Shown piece after piece: positions 13,701 through 24,273 of a stretch of 64,000 bases of DNA (its first letter is position 1; each line of letters starts with the position of its first letter). The DNA is from Pelecanus crispus (lineage: Eukaryota > Chordata > Aves > Pelecaniformes > Pelecanidae): the NCBI RefSeq assembly GCF_030463565.1, contig NC_134655.1:2678372-2742371 (forward strand), given 5' to 3'. A model generated the notes under the pieces. That model saw only the letters and a program-made list of their open reading frames with translations. It was not told the DNA's origin and made no database searches. The translations under genes were made by a program, and so were the position numbers.

Positions 13701-16700
13701 AAACTTTACATTTTAAAAAGTAGACATAAAATAACCATCCTGTTCTATATTAGTCTTCTATCAGTCACTGCTATGTTGTATCTTAGCTTTTAGGTCAAAA
13801 GGGGAATTTCTTTTTATCTGCAAAGACTGTTGGCACTTTTATAGATGTGCCAAAACATAGCTTTTAAATATGCGCTGTCTGTTATTGGACAATAAATTTG
13901 AGGAGCTGTCACATGTAAGCTAGAACGTAGTTCTTCTCTCCTGGGATGCTTTTTTTTTTTTTTTTTCTTTAAGTTGCTTTTCTAACTTTAATCATGGCTT
14001 TCCTTTTTTTAAGTTCATCTTTTACAGGGTTTATCTAAAATGCTGTAAAAATAAAGCTCTTTGATCTGAAATTTCTACTTTTTGTGTTTTCCATGGTTCT
14101 TTGAGTTTTCACTGTCTTGACTAGGATTAGCAGCGTAGCCCCATCCTGTAGCACTACCTCTGCCCCACCTGCAGATCCGGAAGTTTAAGATTCCTTTTCC
14201 TGCTAGAAGATTCTCCCTGGCTGGTGTTTGCATGTGTTGTTTGTTTTCTGTGACATTTAGGCTTTGTTTTTCCTACCGGTGGAGGGCATGAAAAATTGCA
14301 CATGAGAGGTTTGCACATGAGTCATTTGAGATCACTGACCCTTTCTGATGAGCAGTTCCTCCTTGACCCGCTTTGAAGAGCGTACCGTAAGGATTCCTGA
14401 CGGGTTTGCCCCAGAGGATCTCTTCGCTGACTGCCCATGGTGGCTGCTCCTGCCTTCTAAGCGTGTGATGAACGTGAAGCTTACATCTCACCTCCCTCTG
14501 TCTAGGAAATACCACCCTTTCTCTTTCCGTGACCTTCTAGAACTCACCTGAATTTCTGGCGATTCAGTGATCAAGAACAGGATAGTGGAGCCTGCTCTTC
14601 CTCTGCTGATGCTACAGGCTGCTGGAAGAAGTAGCTGCGGTTTTACTCGTCTGTTCTCTCTCCCTGCTTAGTCATCAGCTCTTGAGAATTAGTTCCTTAC
14701 TAGTGCTGTAGGCTATTCACTGAAAAAGGGAAATAAAGCCGCAACTACTTTTGTCAGTTCCATCTGCTGCCTAAAGAGATTTAAATATCTACTCTGAACT
14801 TGACCAAGTACTATTTTCGAACTGCTTGTGATTGGCCTTAAGGTGACACCACAGGAAATATATATTGCTATGTGTGACATTACAGAGGTTGTCCTCAGAA
14901 ACGGAGTGGCAAAAAACCCCAAAAGCTCCAAATCCCCTAAAATGTGAATTCTGCGTAATTGTCTGGTTTTAGGGCTAACCACAGGAGCCTTCTGCTCTTC
15001 AGAGACTCTAAGAACATGAAAGCAGATTTTAAATTTTTTTTGTTGTTTTTTAAGCTTTGAAGACTTAACATTCTGGGTGTGAACTGGCTACATAACGAAA
15101 CAGGTATTAGTCAGCAGGCTTCAGAAGATAAGTCTAGAGCCCTAGGACCTGCGTACAGATGTTGCACCTGAAGGAGAACACAGGAGAAGGCTTCTTCCCC
15201 TTAAATACAGTTAAAAAGCTTTGTTGCATTTTTGGCAAGTGATAGGAATTAATAGCTCTGAACTGTCAATAGGAAGTAGTTTATCCTTATTAGCCACTAA
15301 ATGTCAGAAATGGTGAAGTCATATTTATTTATCTATTTGGATTTGGTTGGAAGGCCAACTATCAATTAAATTGAAGATAGATGATAATCAAACATACTAC
15401 AGCATATCTGAAAAGCAACTGCATCAAATCCAGGAGGCCAGTCGGCCCAAATGGGATACTGCGCCAAGCAAAATTAATTGAGAAACCTGAGTAAATGATC
15501 TCTGGCTAATTTGACAGGTTGTCATTAGAGCAGCTAGGTGATACATCACAGTGACAATGTTTATCTGAAACAGAGAGGGAAAAGTGTCCATCCGGGGAGT
15601 TCTCCAATTTGAGAAAAGGGGGAGAATGGTTGTATGTCTTCGCTTAAATATTTGTTCAGAGATTTGCAGCATTCAGTTGAATGCTATGAATGGTATGCAA
15701 GAAAAGGATTTGGCTTGGGGAACCAGAGTAGTTGTCTGGAAATGAGCAAAGGAGATTTAAACTCAGTTAACAGGAAAAGTCATCTTAATGCCAGGTGAGA
15801 CTGCAGAATCCTAAAAGTAGTTGTGAAACCGTCAACCATTTGCTGCTCTAAAGCTGCAACAATATACGTGGTCAACTAAGGATGGGACGCATAGAGTCCA
15901 CATAATCCTCTTTCAGTTGCACTGTGTTTTCTGTGGATAGTGAAATTAAAAACGGAAGTTAGTTTTGCCATGGTAAAACTAAAAATATCTGTAGGATGAA
16001 TTAATCTATATCAAATGTTTGAGTTGCATTCCAAATGAGTAGTGGAAATAGACTTGATTGCATGGCAAGTTAGTTGGCACTTCAACGCGTTTGAGTTGTC
16101 TGCTAAATATATTACAAGGACTGAAGAATGTTCTTTTGCTATTTTTCTGTTAAAATGTGTGTCTTAACAGTTTGTAGTAGACGTTATGTTAATAAATTGT
16201 GTGAAAATGCAAAAGCCCTCAGTACGGTATTTCAGCTTCTCTGAAGTCCTTAAATGGAGAAGAGAGGAAGACAAAACATCTGTTGAGGGGGGCAGGTCCC
16301 CTATTTTTTTATTTTTTAACAGCAAGTGTTGAACAAAACTATTCGAGGGAGAATTTCTGCAGCTCTGTCCTGCAGTTGATGTATCTTCTGGAAACTTACT
16401 GACTCCGTCTGTTTTTCTTGTGCTTCAAAAAGGCTGAGAAAAGGATGGCCTAAACTTGCAGGTGGTTTGGCAGTGCCACTTACAGAAACCAATGCTTCTG
16501 TGTTCGCTGGTGATGCTGAAGTCTGTTCAGCGAGCAGTGATTTAGCATGCTGCCAGAGGGATTCTGTAGCTGAGGAGGCTCCTTGATGGAGTCATAGCAT
16601 CCTCCCTTTCTTTTAAAATATAAGCCCAAATTGGTCTCCACTACTCCCTCTCACAATCAAAGCAGGTGTTCAACCCAGAGCCTCTTGTATTCTGAGCAGT

Positions 16701-17885
16701 TCTCTGCTTCCTCAACTTTATTCCTTGGGGAATAAAGGGAAACTTTAGGCTAGTCTCCCTTTGCTCCTCCACAACAAATTCAGGCTCCTTCAGCCTCTCA
16801 CCTCTGTGGATCCAGAGTCCTAAAGGTATTTTAAAGTAGTGAAACACAGTGGAGTGCTGAGTAACGCAGGTCATGGGGAGTATTTTATTTCAGGTTTTCG
16901 GTCTCTACACTTGCTCTCCGCTGACTGCAGAATCAAATTCAGTAATGTGAAGCCAATCGTTCTCAGGAGCGGGATCAAGACTGTAGAACTTGCATCTTTA
17001 AAAGCCCTTTCAAATGCCCTACAGGCCTTGCTGGTTGGAGTATAAAATGAAGAACTGCTTTTCTGCACGTAGTTCACAACTTTAAATATAAGCAGACCGT
17101 TAATTCGATTAAGATGGCAAAAAATTTATTTCTCTCAAAACTCACACCTTGTGATAATATTCCAGTAGGCATTGTACCAGCAAATCCTCAGGAAGAAAAG
17201 CTCTCATAAGACCAAAAGATCATGATCAGAAGAGATCCACAGATTTCATGGTATAATTACCAGTAGCACTTGCAGGACTTCTCTATGTAAGAGGTTCACA
17301 GGAACTTTAAAATCTGGAGTTATTTTACCTGAATGTTAAATCTGGTCAAGATGGTCCCAACTGTACAAAAATCTTCCTTGCTGATCAGAGACTGCGTTTT
17401 TTTCGTTTATGTTACAAACCTATGGTCAGGAAAGGTAACACCAGTCTGAATGAGAAAGCAAATATAAAATGACATGTACTCTTTTAAGGATACATTTTCA
17501 TGGATCCCTTTTTTTTTATAGTCCAACTTACAGAGTGCACCGCTTCAGAGAGGTTTATTATTTCGTCTGGATTTCCTTCTTTTTCAATAGTGAATAAGAT
17601 AATAAGTGGAAAAAATGTTTTGTTGTATTTGGTTGGATTCAATGGTATTGAAATATTGTTGTATTAATACTGTGTGGTTTTCCAGCAGCACCCCCAAGAA
17701 CAGAAAATAATGCTTTGTCTGGGAAAGGGGTTCTAAGGGTGGTGTTTTGACTGAAGCTAATTATAACTCTCATTAATTTTCAGAAAATTGATGCCCAGGC
17801 CATTGAAGAATTCTATGGGTTAACATCAGACATTTCCAAAAACTCAGAATCTGGATATATCCTCTTCTACCAGTCAAGAGACTAA
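1649..17885 (+). CDS. Ubiquitin-specific protease, USP12/USP46 family (USP12-like), partial at 5' end
   Basis: This is a cysteine deubiquitinase; USP12 and USP46 are activated by the WD-repeat proteins WDR48 (UAF1) and WDR20. The eight coding exons are 1649-1729, 6018-6231, 7213-7439, 8655-8731, 9606-9689, 10342-10539, 12559-12637 and 17784-17885. They join in frame to 1062 nt (353 residues plus TAA); about 16 residues are missing upstream, giving about 369 against 370 in human USP12. The Cys box ([15 protein letters not shown]), the QQDAHEF box, two CxxC zinc pairs (CLNC, CEQC), [12 protein letters not shown], and the His box ([14 protein letters not shown] then LFDDD) are all intact, so activity is expected. 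Diagnostic residues are mixed: [26 protein letters not shown] and [12 protein letters not shown] are USP12-like, whereas [36 protein letters not shown] and [12 protein letters not shown] are USP46-like. I therefore call it USP12-like rather than USP12. The paralogue assignment is an inference from remembered family sequences. Confidence 0.93.
6018..6231 (+). CDS. USP12-like coding exon 3 (catalytic Cys box)
   Basis: This exon is 214 nt with acceptor AACCAG and donor GTAAAT, ending in phase 1. It carries the Cys box [15 protein letters not shown] with the nucleophilic cysteine of the NTC motif. It continues through [17 protein letters not shown] and the conserved [20 protein letters not shown]. 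Confidence 0.94.
7213..7439 (+). CDS. USP12-like coding exon 4 (QQDAHEF box, first zinc CxxC)
   Basis: This exon is 227 nt with acceptor TTTCCAG and donor GTACGT. It encodes [20 protein letters not shown], a charged variable linker ([13 protein letters not shown]) and the [20 protein letters not shown] segment. The linker is one residue shorter than in human USP12 as I remember it. Confidence 0.94.
8655..8731 (+). CDS. USP12-like coding exon 5
   Basis: This exon is 77 nt with acceptor TTTCAAG and donor GTAAAT, ending in phase 2. It encodes [20 protein letters not shown] and then ITHCL. The sequence is nearly invariant in the family. Confidence 0.93.
9606..9689 (+). CDS. USP12-like coding exon 6 (second zinc CxxC)
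   Basis: This exon is 84 nt with acceptor TTCCACAG and donor GTAAGG. It encodes [20 protein letters not shown] and then SKQEAQK. The CEQC pair completes the zinc site with CLNC of exon 4. Confidence 0.93.
10342..10539 (+). CDS. USP12-like coding exon 7
   Basis: This exon is 198 nt with acceptor TGGTTCAG and donor GTAGGT. It encodes [20 protein letters not shown] and continues through [20 protein letters not shown] to the start of the His box (LVAVVVHCG). Confidence 0.94.
12559..12637 (+). CDS. USP12-like coding exon 8 (catalytic His box)
   Basis: This exon is 79 nt with acceptor TCTGGCAG and donor GTAGGT, ending in phase 0. It encodes [20 protein letters not shown] and then DDDIVE, with the catalytic His in RGHY and the acidic residue in FDDD. 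It is the last exon shared with the possible alternative 3' exon at 13033. Confidence 0.94.
13033..13146 (+). CDS. Possible alternative terminal coding exon of the USP12-like gene
   Basis: A strong acceptor (branch-point-like TTCTAAC, then CCTTTTTTTGTAG) precedes 37 codons that are open in the exact phase left by exon 8. They start [20 protein letters not shown] and end WAIGDNI before TAA at 13144-13146. AATAAA signals follow at 13891-13896 and 14050-14055, the latter followed by a T/GT-rich stretch. Use of this exon would replace the last 33 residues, including the buried final strand SGYILFYQS, so the product might be inactive or unstable. I do not recognise the peptide. A chance open frame cannot be excluded without transcript evidence. 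Confidence 0.35.
   Translation, partial: AVFPNKWKCRKTVKKDLEDYNRVLRVYQDVWAIGDNI
17784..17885 (+). CDS. USP12-like last coding exon
   Basis: The acceptor is AATTTTCAG. The exon encodes [20 protein letters not shown], then [13 protein letters not shown] and TAA. The terminal Asp is the USP12 state; USP46 ends in Glu. The segment supplies the last strands of the USP fold. Confidence 0.95.
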   Translation, partial: KIDAQAIEEFYGLTSDISKNSESGYILFYQSRD

Positions 17886-19865
17886 GACAAAAGAAACATT
17901 TATAGGAATAAAAGAAAAAAGGGATCAAGATATGTCCAAATGGAACATATTTGTGACAGCAGAAGCAGTTCCTCGTTGTTGCTGTAGGACCAGGACAGAT
18001 CCAGCGGGGCGGATAAAGGTTTCTCCCTGCCATTTCGTGGAGGATTAGTGCTGACTGCCGTAACAAGAAGAGCTTTTGTTCCAGTTTTCTTTCTGGGCTT
18101 TTTTTTACGTGCTATCTTCCAAAATCTGTGTTACCTCTACTTGAAACCTGGCTGCTTATTTGTTCATGAACTGAAGAAGAGATTTAAAAGTAGCATTGCA
18201 GAATTTGTACCATTTAATGTTGGCCTGAGGCTATACCTTGGTTTCTACCATCGTCGTTTTTCTGTATTTTAGCAGAATGATTTCAATATTCAGTGTCAGC
18301 TGAAGGCATATTTTAGGATATGAACAGCAGCTGGTTGCTGGATATTTTTGGTGACTCAGACTTGAGAAGCAGTACAAAGCTAAGACATATTGGAAATGTC
18401 AAGTCTGTAATTTTTTATAAAAAAAAAAAACCACAGACAAAAAACTCTGCAGCATTGTAAGTTTCTCCATTATACATTATCTTGGTTTTAGATAACACTA
18501 ACAGCACTGCTTCTTTTTATGTTTTTATTTTTACTGTTCTGTTTCTTCTTCAGAGAACTTTGTCCATATTCAGCCTAGTCCGTTGTGCATTTTTCTGTTG
18601 AAGCAGAAGTTTTGACTCAGAGCCACATTGCTGCAGATTTAAGGGGAACAGAAAAGCAGTTACCTTTTGAAGAACATGTCCGGCAACCAGTTGCTGTAGA
18701 AAGTTTGAAGTTACAGCGTTTCTTGGAGCTATTGCGTAAACCAAAAGTGCCCTCGTTCTGAAACAGGATCTGTTCAACGTTTCATTCGATACATAGCAAA
18801 CTGATGCAACTACCACTTTGAATCTATGCTAATACACAGAAACAGCACTAATTGTGAAGGGTTAACCAAGGGGAGCATTATTTATGTGACTAATCCCGTT
18901 GTTCTTAGTCTTCAAGATAATGAACAAGTAAGAAGGAAAACCAACCAACCAACCAACCCAGGCGTTACCTTGCTGAGTGTTCCCCGTCATCTCTTGGTAA
19001 TGTTTGTGTCGATCTGGGAATCATAACACCCCCCTAAAAATGCTTCTGATTGTTTTACCTCTATAGGCCTTGCTTAACAGGGGAAATTGTTAGTCTTTTG
19101 AAGACTGAAATTAAGTAATTATCCGTTACGTGTGTATATATTATAATCTCAAGGATAACTAGAAAGAAAAGGCTAAGGAAGTTTGTAAGAAACATCAGAA
19201 AATCTTCTGTCGTCTTCTTTTTTTGAAAAGTCCTGTTGCCGTGCCAAAGCTTGTCGCAGCTGGCTCTAAACTACCGGTGGAAATGACTATTTTCCTTTCT
19301 CCATCTTGTTAGGTAACCCAAGAGCTGTCCTCTGTGTGGTTGTTCCCAGCACAGCCATTCATGGTATTGTTGTACCGGTGATTGTTGTTCTTGAGGACAT
19401 TTAACTTATGCAATTCTGTGGCTTGCACAGGATATAAAATATTTTACCAAAATACTGTCCTCAGGAAAGCAGCATTTCACAAACAGTTTCTTGTGATGGC
19501 TGTACGTTATCTGTTTCTTCTTATCATGACCAGAAACGTAATGTTAGCAATTAACTGCTGTCTTCAAAATGCAAATTAATCATTACCATCGTATTCCAAC
19601 TGGGTACAGGTTCCATTCTCCTGGCACATCTCCTCTTCCAGAAGATAAAATACGGACATTGGGTTTTTTAATTATTTTTTATTATACAGAGTACTGTCAT
19701 TTTAAGAGACGTATTCAATAACAGCAAACGTTCTTGTCATCTTGTTCCTATTGTGTGAAAATTGTTTCTGGCTCAGAGTCTTCTCCCCTTGTTCACGCAC
19801 AAGCTGTGAGTCCTCTCCTGGTGGCGCTACCGGAAGCCTGTCATCACTAAGTCTTGCAAAAAATT

Positions 19866-19896
<31 letters not shown>

Positions 19897-20235
19897 AGAG
19901 CACTGAGTTTAAAATAATCTAAACAGTAAATACAAAAATTAATGTAGTACACTAGACATGTATTTTGTATATCTGGCGATACATTTTTACAAATAAAATA
20001 CCTGACTGAGATATAATATTGAAAGATATATACTATAGATTAAAACCTGTTAAAAGTGCACTTTTGCTACAGATTTATAAGGAGACTAAAAGGAATTAAA
20101 TTGGAAGAGAATGGTGTGATGTTACTTCTGTATAATAAATGACCCCACCTGTCTCCAATAAAGGTCATGTATGATCAAATGCACATGGCCCAAATGCTTC
20201 TCCTTGAATTTCAGTCCGAGGCAGAAATAAAAGTA
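17886..20235 (+). other. Probable 3' UTR of the USP12-like gene
   Basis: This is AT-rich sequence without a convincing reading frame after the stop codon. It ends in a cluster of AATAAA hexamers at 19992-19997, 20134-20139, 20157-20162 and 20226-20231. The isolated AATAAA at 17907-17912 sits only about 20 nt after the stop and is unlikely to be the main site. UTR extent is inferred. Confidence 0.5.
19992..20231 (+). terminator. Poly(A) signal cluster
   Basis: Four AATAAA hexamers fall within 240 bp about 2.1-2.35 kb after the USP stop. The base composition becomes GC-rich shortly after, which fits a transcription unit ending here. Confidence 0.45.
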
Positions 20236-22344
20236 ATCGGTTAGCCGCTCGCTCGCCGTAGCCTCGCCCTCCGTGCTGGCTGGCTGAGGGCTTCTGACCC
20301 CGCTGTATTTGCATGCATGTAACCGGTGCGTACGCGGTTGAAACCAAGAGCAGTGAATAATTCAGTGTCACAGGTGGTAGGTGATGTGCTGGTAAACCCA
20401 GGAGAGGTTACCCGGGGCCCATCCCGCTGCTGCTATTCCTTAATCTGTTCCTCATCCCCTGTAGCTCTGTCATCGCCTTTCCCCTGCAATTCCCTTTTTC
20501 CTTCTCCGTCTTTCACCCCTCGCTGTTGGACTCCGTAAGACTTTGTTGCAAATATTATCTGACTGATCTGGAACAGAGACATTTAAAAGCAAAAATAGCA
20601 CCATATGCTTGGAGCTTTTCAGGTTCATTGCGGGACAGGTCTTCATTTCTGCGTTGTTGACTGGAGTTCACTTTTATAAGGGGAGAATTTGATCAAAGGC
20701 TGCTCCTGTGAGCAGGAATTCATGGGGCTAGGTCAGAACGCAAGAGAAGCAAACGAGACTTGAAAATGACAGCTGCTCTGTAAAAATACATTTTAAATCC
20801 AAAATACTGTCTGGTCCTTGTCCTTCTGGGTCACACATGAGCAGTACATAAATGGAGCTCGTTTTAACTCTAGCGAACGCGAGTTTGACTTTCAGTCACT
20901 TTAGGAAGAGTATTGCCCAGAATTAATTTTGTTGAGGGCAAACAACCGAAATCGGAAGGTCTGAAAGCAACGCGGGTTTAGCTTTGAGCACCAATAATGC
21001 AGGACTGCTGCCAGGATTTGGGGGCTGGTCTTGTCGCTTCGGGTCTTCTCCAGAACGTAGCACTGGGGTGAGGGCGAAGACCGCCCCACGGTGATGATCT
21101 GTCTCTGCTTACCAGAAGCAAAATGCGACCTGCGTTGCTGTTTCACTTCCAGTTCCGCAGATCCTACCGTTTGTTGTGGAGAGGCTCTGCCCTAAAGACT
21201 TCAGAAACGGAGCTTGTTTACGAATTGGTGTTTGTGCTTGGCATGTTCTAGTTACCAGCAGGAGCTTGTAAAGTCACCATGCCAGCTCGGTTTAGGAGAT
21301 GTTTAAAACAAATCGGATTTGATTGGTACAAGAAAGAAAATAGACTAACAAAGGCCCCTGAGACAAGTAAAACCTTCCCATTGTAGTCCTCGGCATTCAG
21401 CAAAAGGAAGCAATCCCCTGAAACATAATTAATTCTCAACATGTAAAGTCCTGCTAGGATTTGCTGTTCTTGCACTAATTAACCTTCAGGCTACTTCTGT
21501 CTGCTTCCCTCCCGCTCCTGCAAAATCGGGCCCATCTACGGATTTGCTTCCACATACCCCGCCTGCTTTGCTGGCTTCCTGAAAGCGGCAGCCGAGTGGG
21601 GCGAGATGTCTGTAAGCGATAGTTCGGAGTGCGTTAAGGTTAAAAATGAAGCAGGACAGGTGGGATAGCGCGAGGGTCGCCTTGGCCTTTTAATCTGAAG
21701 ACAAATGCTTTGCAAAGGGAAATGGTTTGCTCCTTTCTACCGTCCGGCTGCTCGTTTTAACCAACCCGCCTCTGTGGCAGCCTGCGTTTGAGGGGATGCG
21801 CGCTGGCTCTGTCACGTCTGGGAATCTTTTTGTGTTTGAGCAGAACCAAGCGGCCCTAGGCCAGGGCGAGGAGCTCGCTGCTGCGGGCTGCGCGTACGGC
21901 AGAGTCTGCAGCGGCGTCGGACCGCGTGCCGCGGACTGTCGAGCGTCGTGGGTCCCTGGGCAGCCCCAGCTCCTGCCTCCCTGCTCCGGCTGTTCCCGGG
22001 ATCAACTTGTTGCAGCGTGCGCAGCGTTTCTGAAATCCCTGAAAGGGAAGGATGAATTACGTAGATAGTACATTCTCTGGGTTGCTAACAATGAGCACGT
22101 TTTGCGGTCGTCAGTTGTTTTAAAAGCTCCTTAATACAAATAACAAACACAAATACAAAGCAGTGCAGTGACTGGCAGCGCTCCAGCAATGTACTTAATT
22201 GTTTTCCCCTTTCATCTTTATCAGAAACAGTACAACCTTCTGGATTTTTGTCCAGAAGCTACTAAAAACTGCATAAGATTATGAAAATCTGACTTAGGAC
22301 CTTGTTGTAGGAGAATTAGTTACCTCCTGCAAAGCTGTTCCTTG
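20236..22344. other. Intergenic, no gene seen
   Basis: Moderate to high GC, with a CpG-rich patch near 21850-22030. Short open frames here lack family features. No repeat is recognised. Confidence 0.5.
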
Positions 22345-23173
22345 AAAGTGTAACGAGATCAGCTGGGCCTGGAGAGGTGGACCGTGTCCTGGGTCCTGTA
22401 CTTCGGGCACAACAACCCCACGCAACGCTCCAGGCTTGGGGAAGAGTGGCTGGAAAGCTGCCTGGCCAAAAAGGACCTGGGGGTGTTGGTCGACAGCCGG
22501 CTGAACATGAGCCAGCAGTGTGCCCAGGTGGCCAAGAAGGCCAACAGCATCCTGGCCTGTATCAGGAATAGTGTGGCCAGCAGGAGCAGGGAGGCGATCG
22601 TCCCCCTGTGCTCGGCACTGGGGAGGCCACACCTGGAATGCTGTGTCCAGTTTTGGGCCCCTCAATACAAGAAAGACATTGAGGGGCTGGAGCGTGTCCA
22701 GAGAAGGGCAACGGAGCTGGGGAAGGGTCTGGAGCACAGGGCTGGTGGGGAGCGGCTGAGGGAGCTGGGGGTGTTCAGCCTGGAGAAGAGGAGGCTGAGC
22801 GGAGACCTCATCGCTCTCTACAACTACCTGACAGGAGGGGGCAGGGAGGGGGTGTTGGGCTCTTCTCCCAAGTAGTTAGCGATAGGACGAGAGGAAATGG
22901 GCTCAAGCTGCGCCAGGGGAGGTTTAGGTTGGATATTAGGAAAAATTTCTTCACGGAAAGGGTGGTCAAGCATTGGAACAGGCTGCCCAGAGAGGTGGTG
23001 GAGTCCCCATCCCTGGAAGTGTTCAAAAAACGGGCAGAGGTGGCACTTTGGGACATGGTTTAGTCTAGTCTACCCTTGATTGGTTTAGTGTGGACTTGGT
23101 AGTGTAGGTTAATGGTTGGACTGGATGATCTTAAAGGTCTTTTCCAACCTAAACGATTCCATGATTCTATGAC
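22345..23173 (+). mobile_element. CR1 LINE, 5'-truncated, 3' end of ORF2 plus 3' UTR
   Basis: The segment contains the C-terminal end of the CR1 reverse transcriptase ORF (22384-22875). Recognisable CR1 phrases are [54 protein letters not shown] and [17 protein letters not shown]. It is followed by the avian CR1 3' UTR (AACAGGCTGCCCAGAGAGGT; GGTTGGACTGGATGATCTTA) and the terminal GATTCCATGATTCTATGA tail. CR1 elements typically truncate at the 5' end. The ORF is still open for about 160 codons, so the copy is relatively young. The left boundary is approximate. Confidence 0.92.
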
Positions 23174-24164
23174 ATTTGGGGAGGTAAGAGATGGCCAGCC
23201 CCGTTTTGCTCCCCAAAAGGAGAGGGGTGACAGAGGGAGCAGCAGAATTCCTGAGTGCCGTTCAATGTTAGCTGCCTCCCAAAGGAGGTGAGGGAAGAGT
23301 GAGCTGCCAGGGGATTCCGGCGAGGGAGAACACGAGGCTGCTGCGCTGCCTTGACGTGGAACGTGCCAATTCTGGATGAAAACGAAGAAGTATCCAGCAG
23401 CTGTGGTCGGTAATTTGTCCACCTCGTGCCATGCCAGTCTGGGAAGTGGATCTGGGACGTGGGAGATGGTGGGTGTAGGAACAGATGCTTTCCGAGACCC
23501 GCGTGGCATGACGGGGACTGGACCCATGAGCCGGTGTCGGCTTGGACAGGGAGTGAAGCACAGGGGCCGTGAAATAGAGGGTAGCTTAGAAACCCCGAGA
23601 GGAGTTGGAGCTGAAGGGCAAAGCTAAGAAAGGATTTATGAAGGCCTTAAAATATCAGAGCCCCCAAAGTATTTCTCTAGATACGCCGGCCCAGATTTGT
23701 CGAGGGCAAAATGCTTTTGATGCCACGCTGCTGAGAAACGTCATCTGCACCTGGATCCAGCCTCGGGGAGCTGCACCAAAGCCGGGGCGTGCAGCGGAGG
23801 CACAGATTGCAAACAAATTCAAATAGTCCCTGCTGGGTCTTCCCCGGTGATTTCCAAGACGCAGGCACTGTAGAAGAAAGCCTGCAAAGGAAGGGGAAAA
23901 GGGCAGGGATGGGGGCTGAGAGCTGCGTTTGGAGCTGGGAACGTCCCCAGATCTACCCAGAGTTCATTTCCTTTTCAAGATGGTTTTTATCTGGAGTGTA
24001 GCTGCTTTAGCAAAATATATCGTGTGAGGAATATAGAGGTGGAAAGAGACATTTTCTTGGCTTTAAGGCCTGGATGTAGAAGGACAAGCTAACAGGAGCT
24101 CCAGCTGGCAGGCTAGAGCGTACCTCAGACTGCTGCTGACCACCAGACCATGGCTGTGGATGAA
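23174..24164. other. Intergenic, no gene seen
   Basis: Mixed-composition sequence between two CR1 pieces. The open frames show no family motifs and no poly(A) or splice-linked structure was found. Confidence 0.45.
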
Positions 24165-24273
24165 GAATCATAGAATCATGGAATCGTTTAGGTTGGAAAA
24201 GACCTTTAAGATCATCCAGTCCAACCATTAGATTATCCAGTCCAACCATTAGATCATCCAGTCCAACCATTAA
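24165..24273 (-). mobile_element. CR1 LINE 3' end fragment with a 21-bp triplication
   Basis: Read on the - strand this is the last about 110 bp of CR1; on the + strand it begins GAATCATAGAATCATGGAAT. The conserved segment ATCATCCAGTCCAACCATTA occurs three times in tandem (24211-24231, 24232-24252, 24253-24273), whereas the canonical element has it once. Confidence 0.88.

Noticed and set aside
17907-17912. AATAAA as the main protease poly(A) signal
   Set aside because: Too close to the stop codon and without a clear downstream GU element; a cluster of better-placed signals occurs near 20.0-20.2 kb.
18048-18272. Open frame after the protease stop
   Set aside because: Falls in the AT-rich 3' UTR; hydrophobic but with no start support or homology recognised.
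22384-22875. 163-codon frame as a host gene
   Set aside because: It is the C-terminal end of CR1 ORF2 in a 5'-truncated LINE copy.
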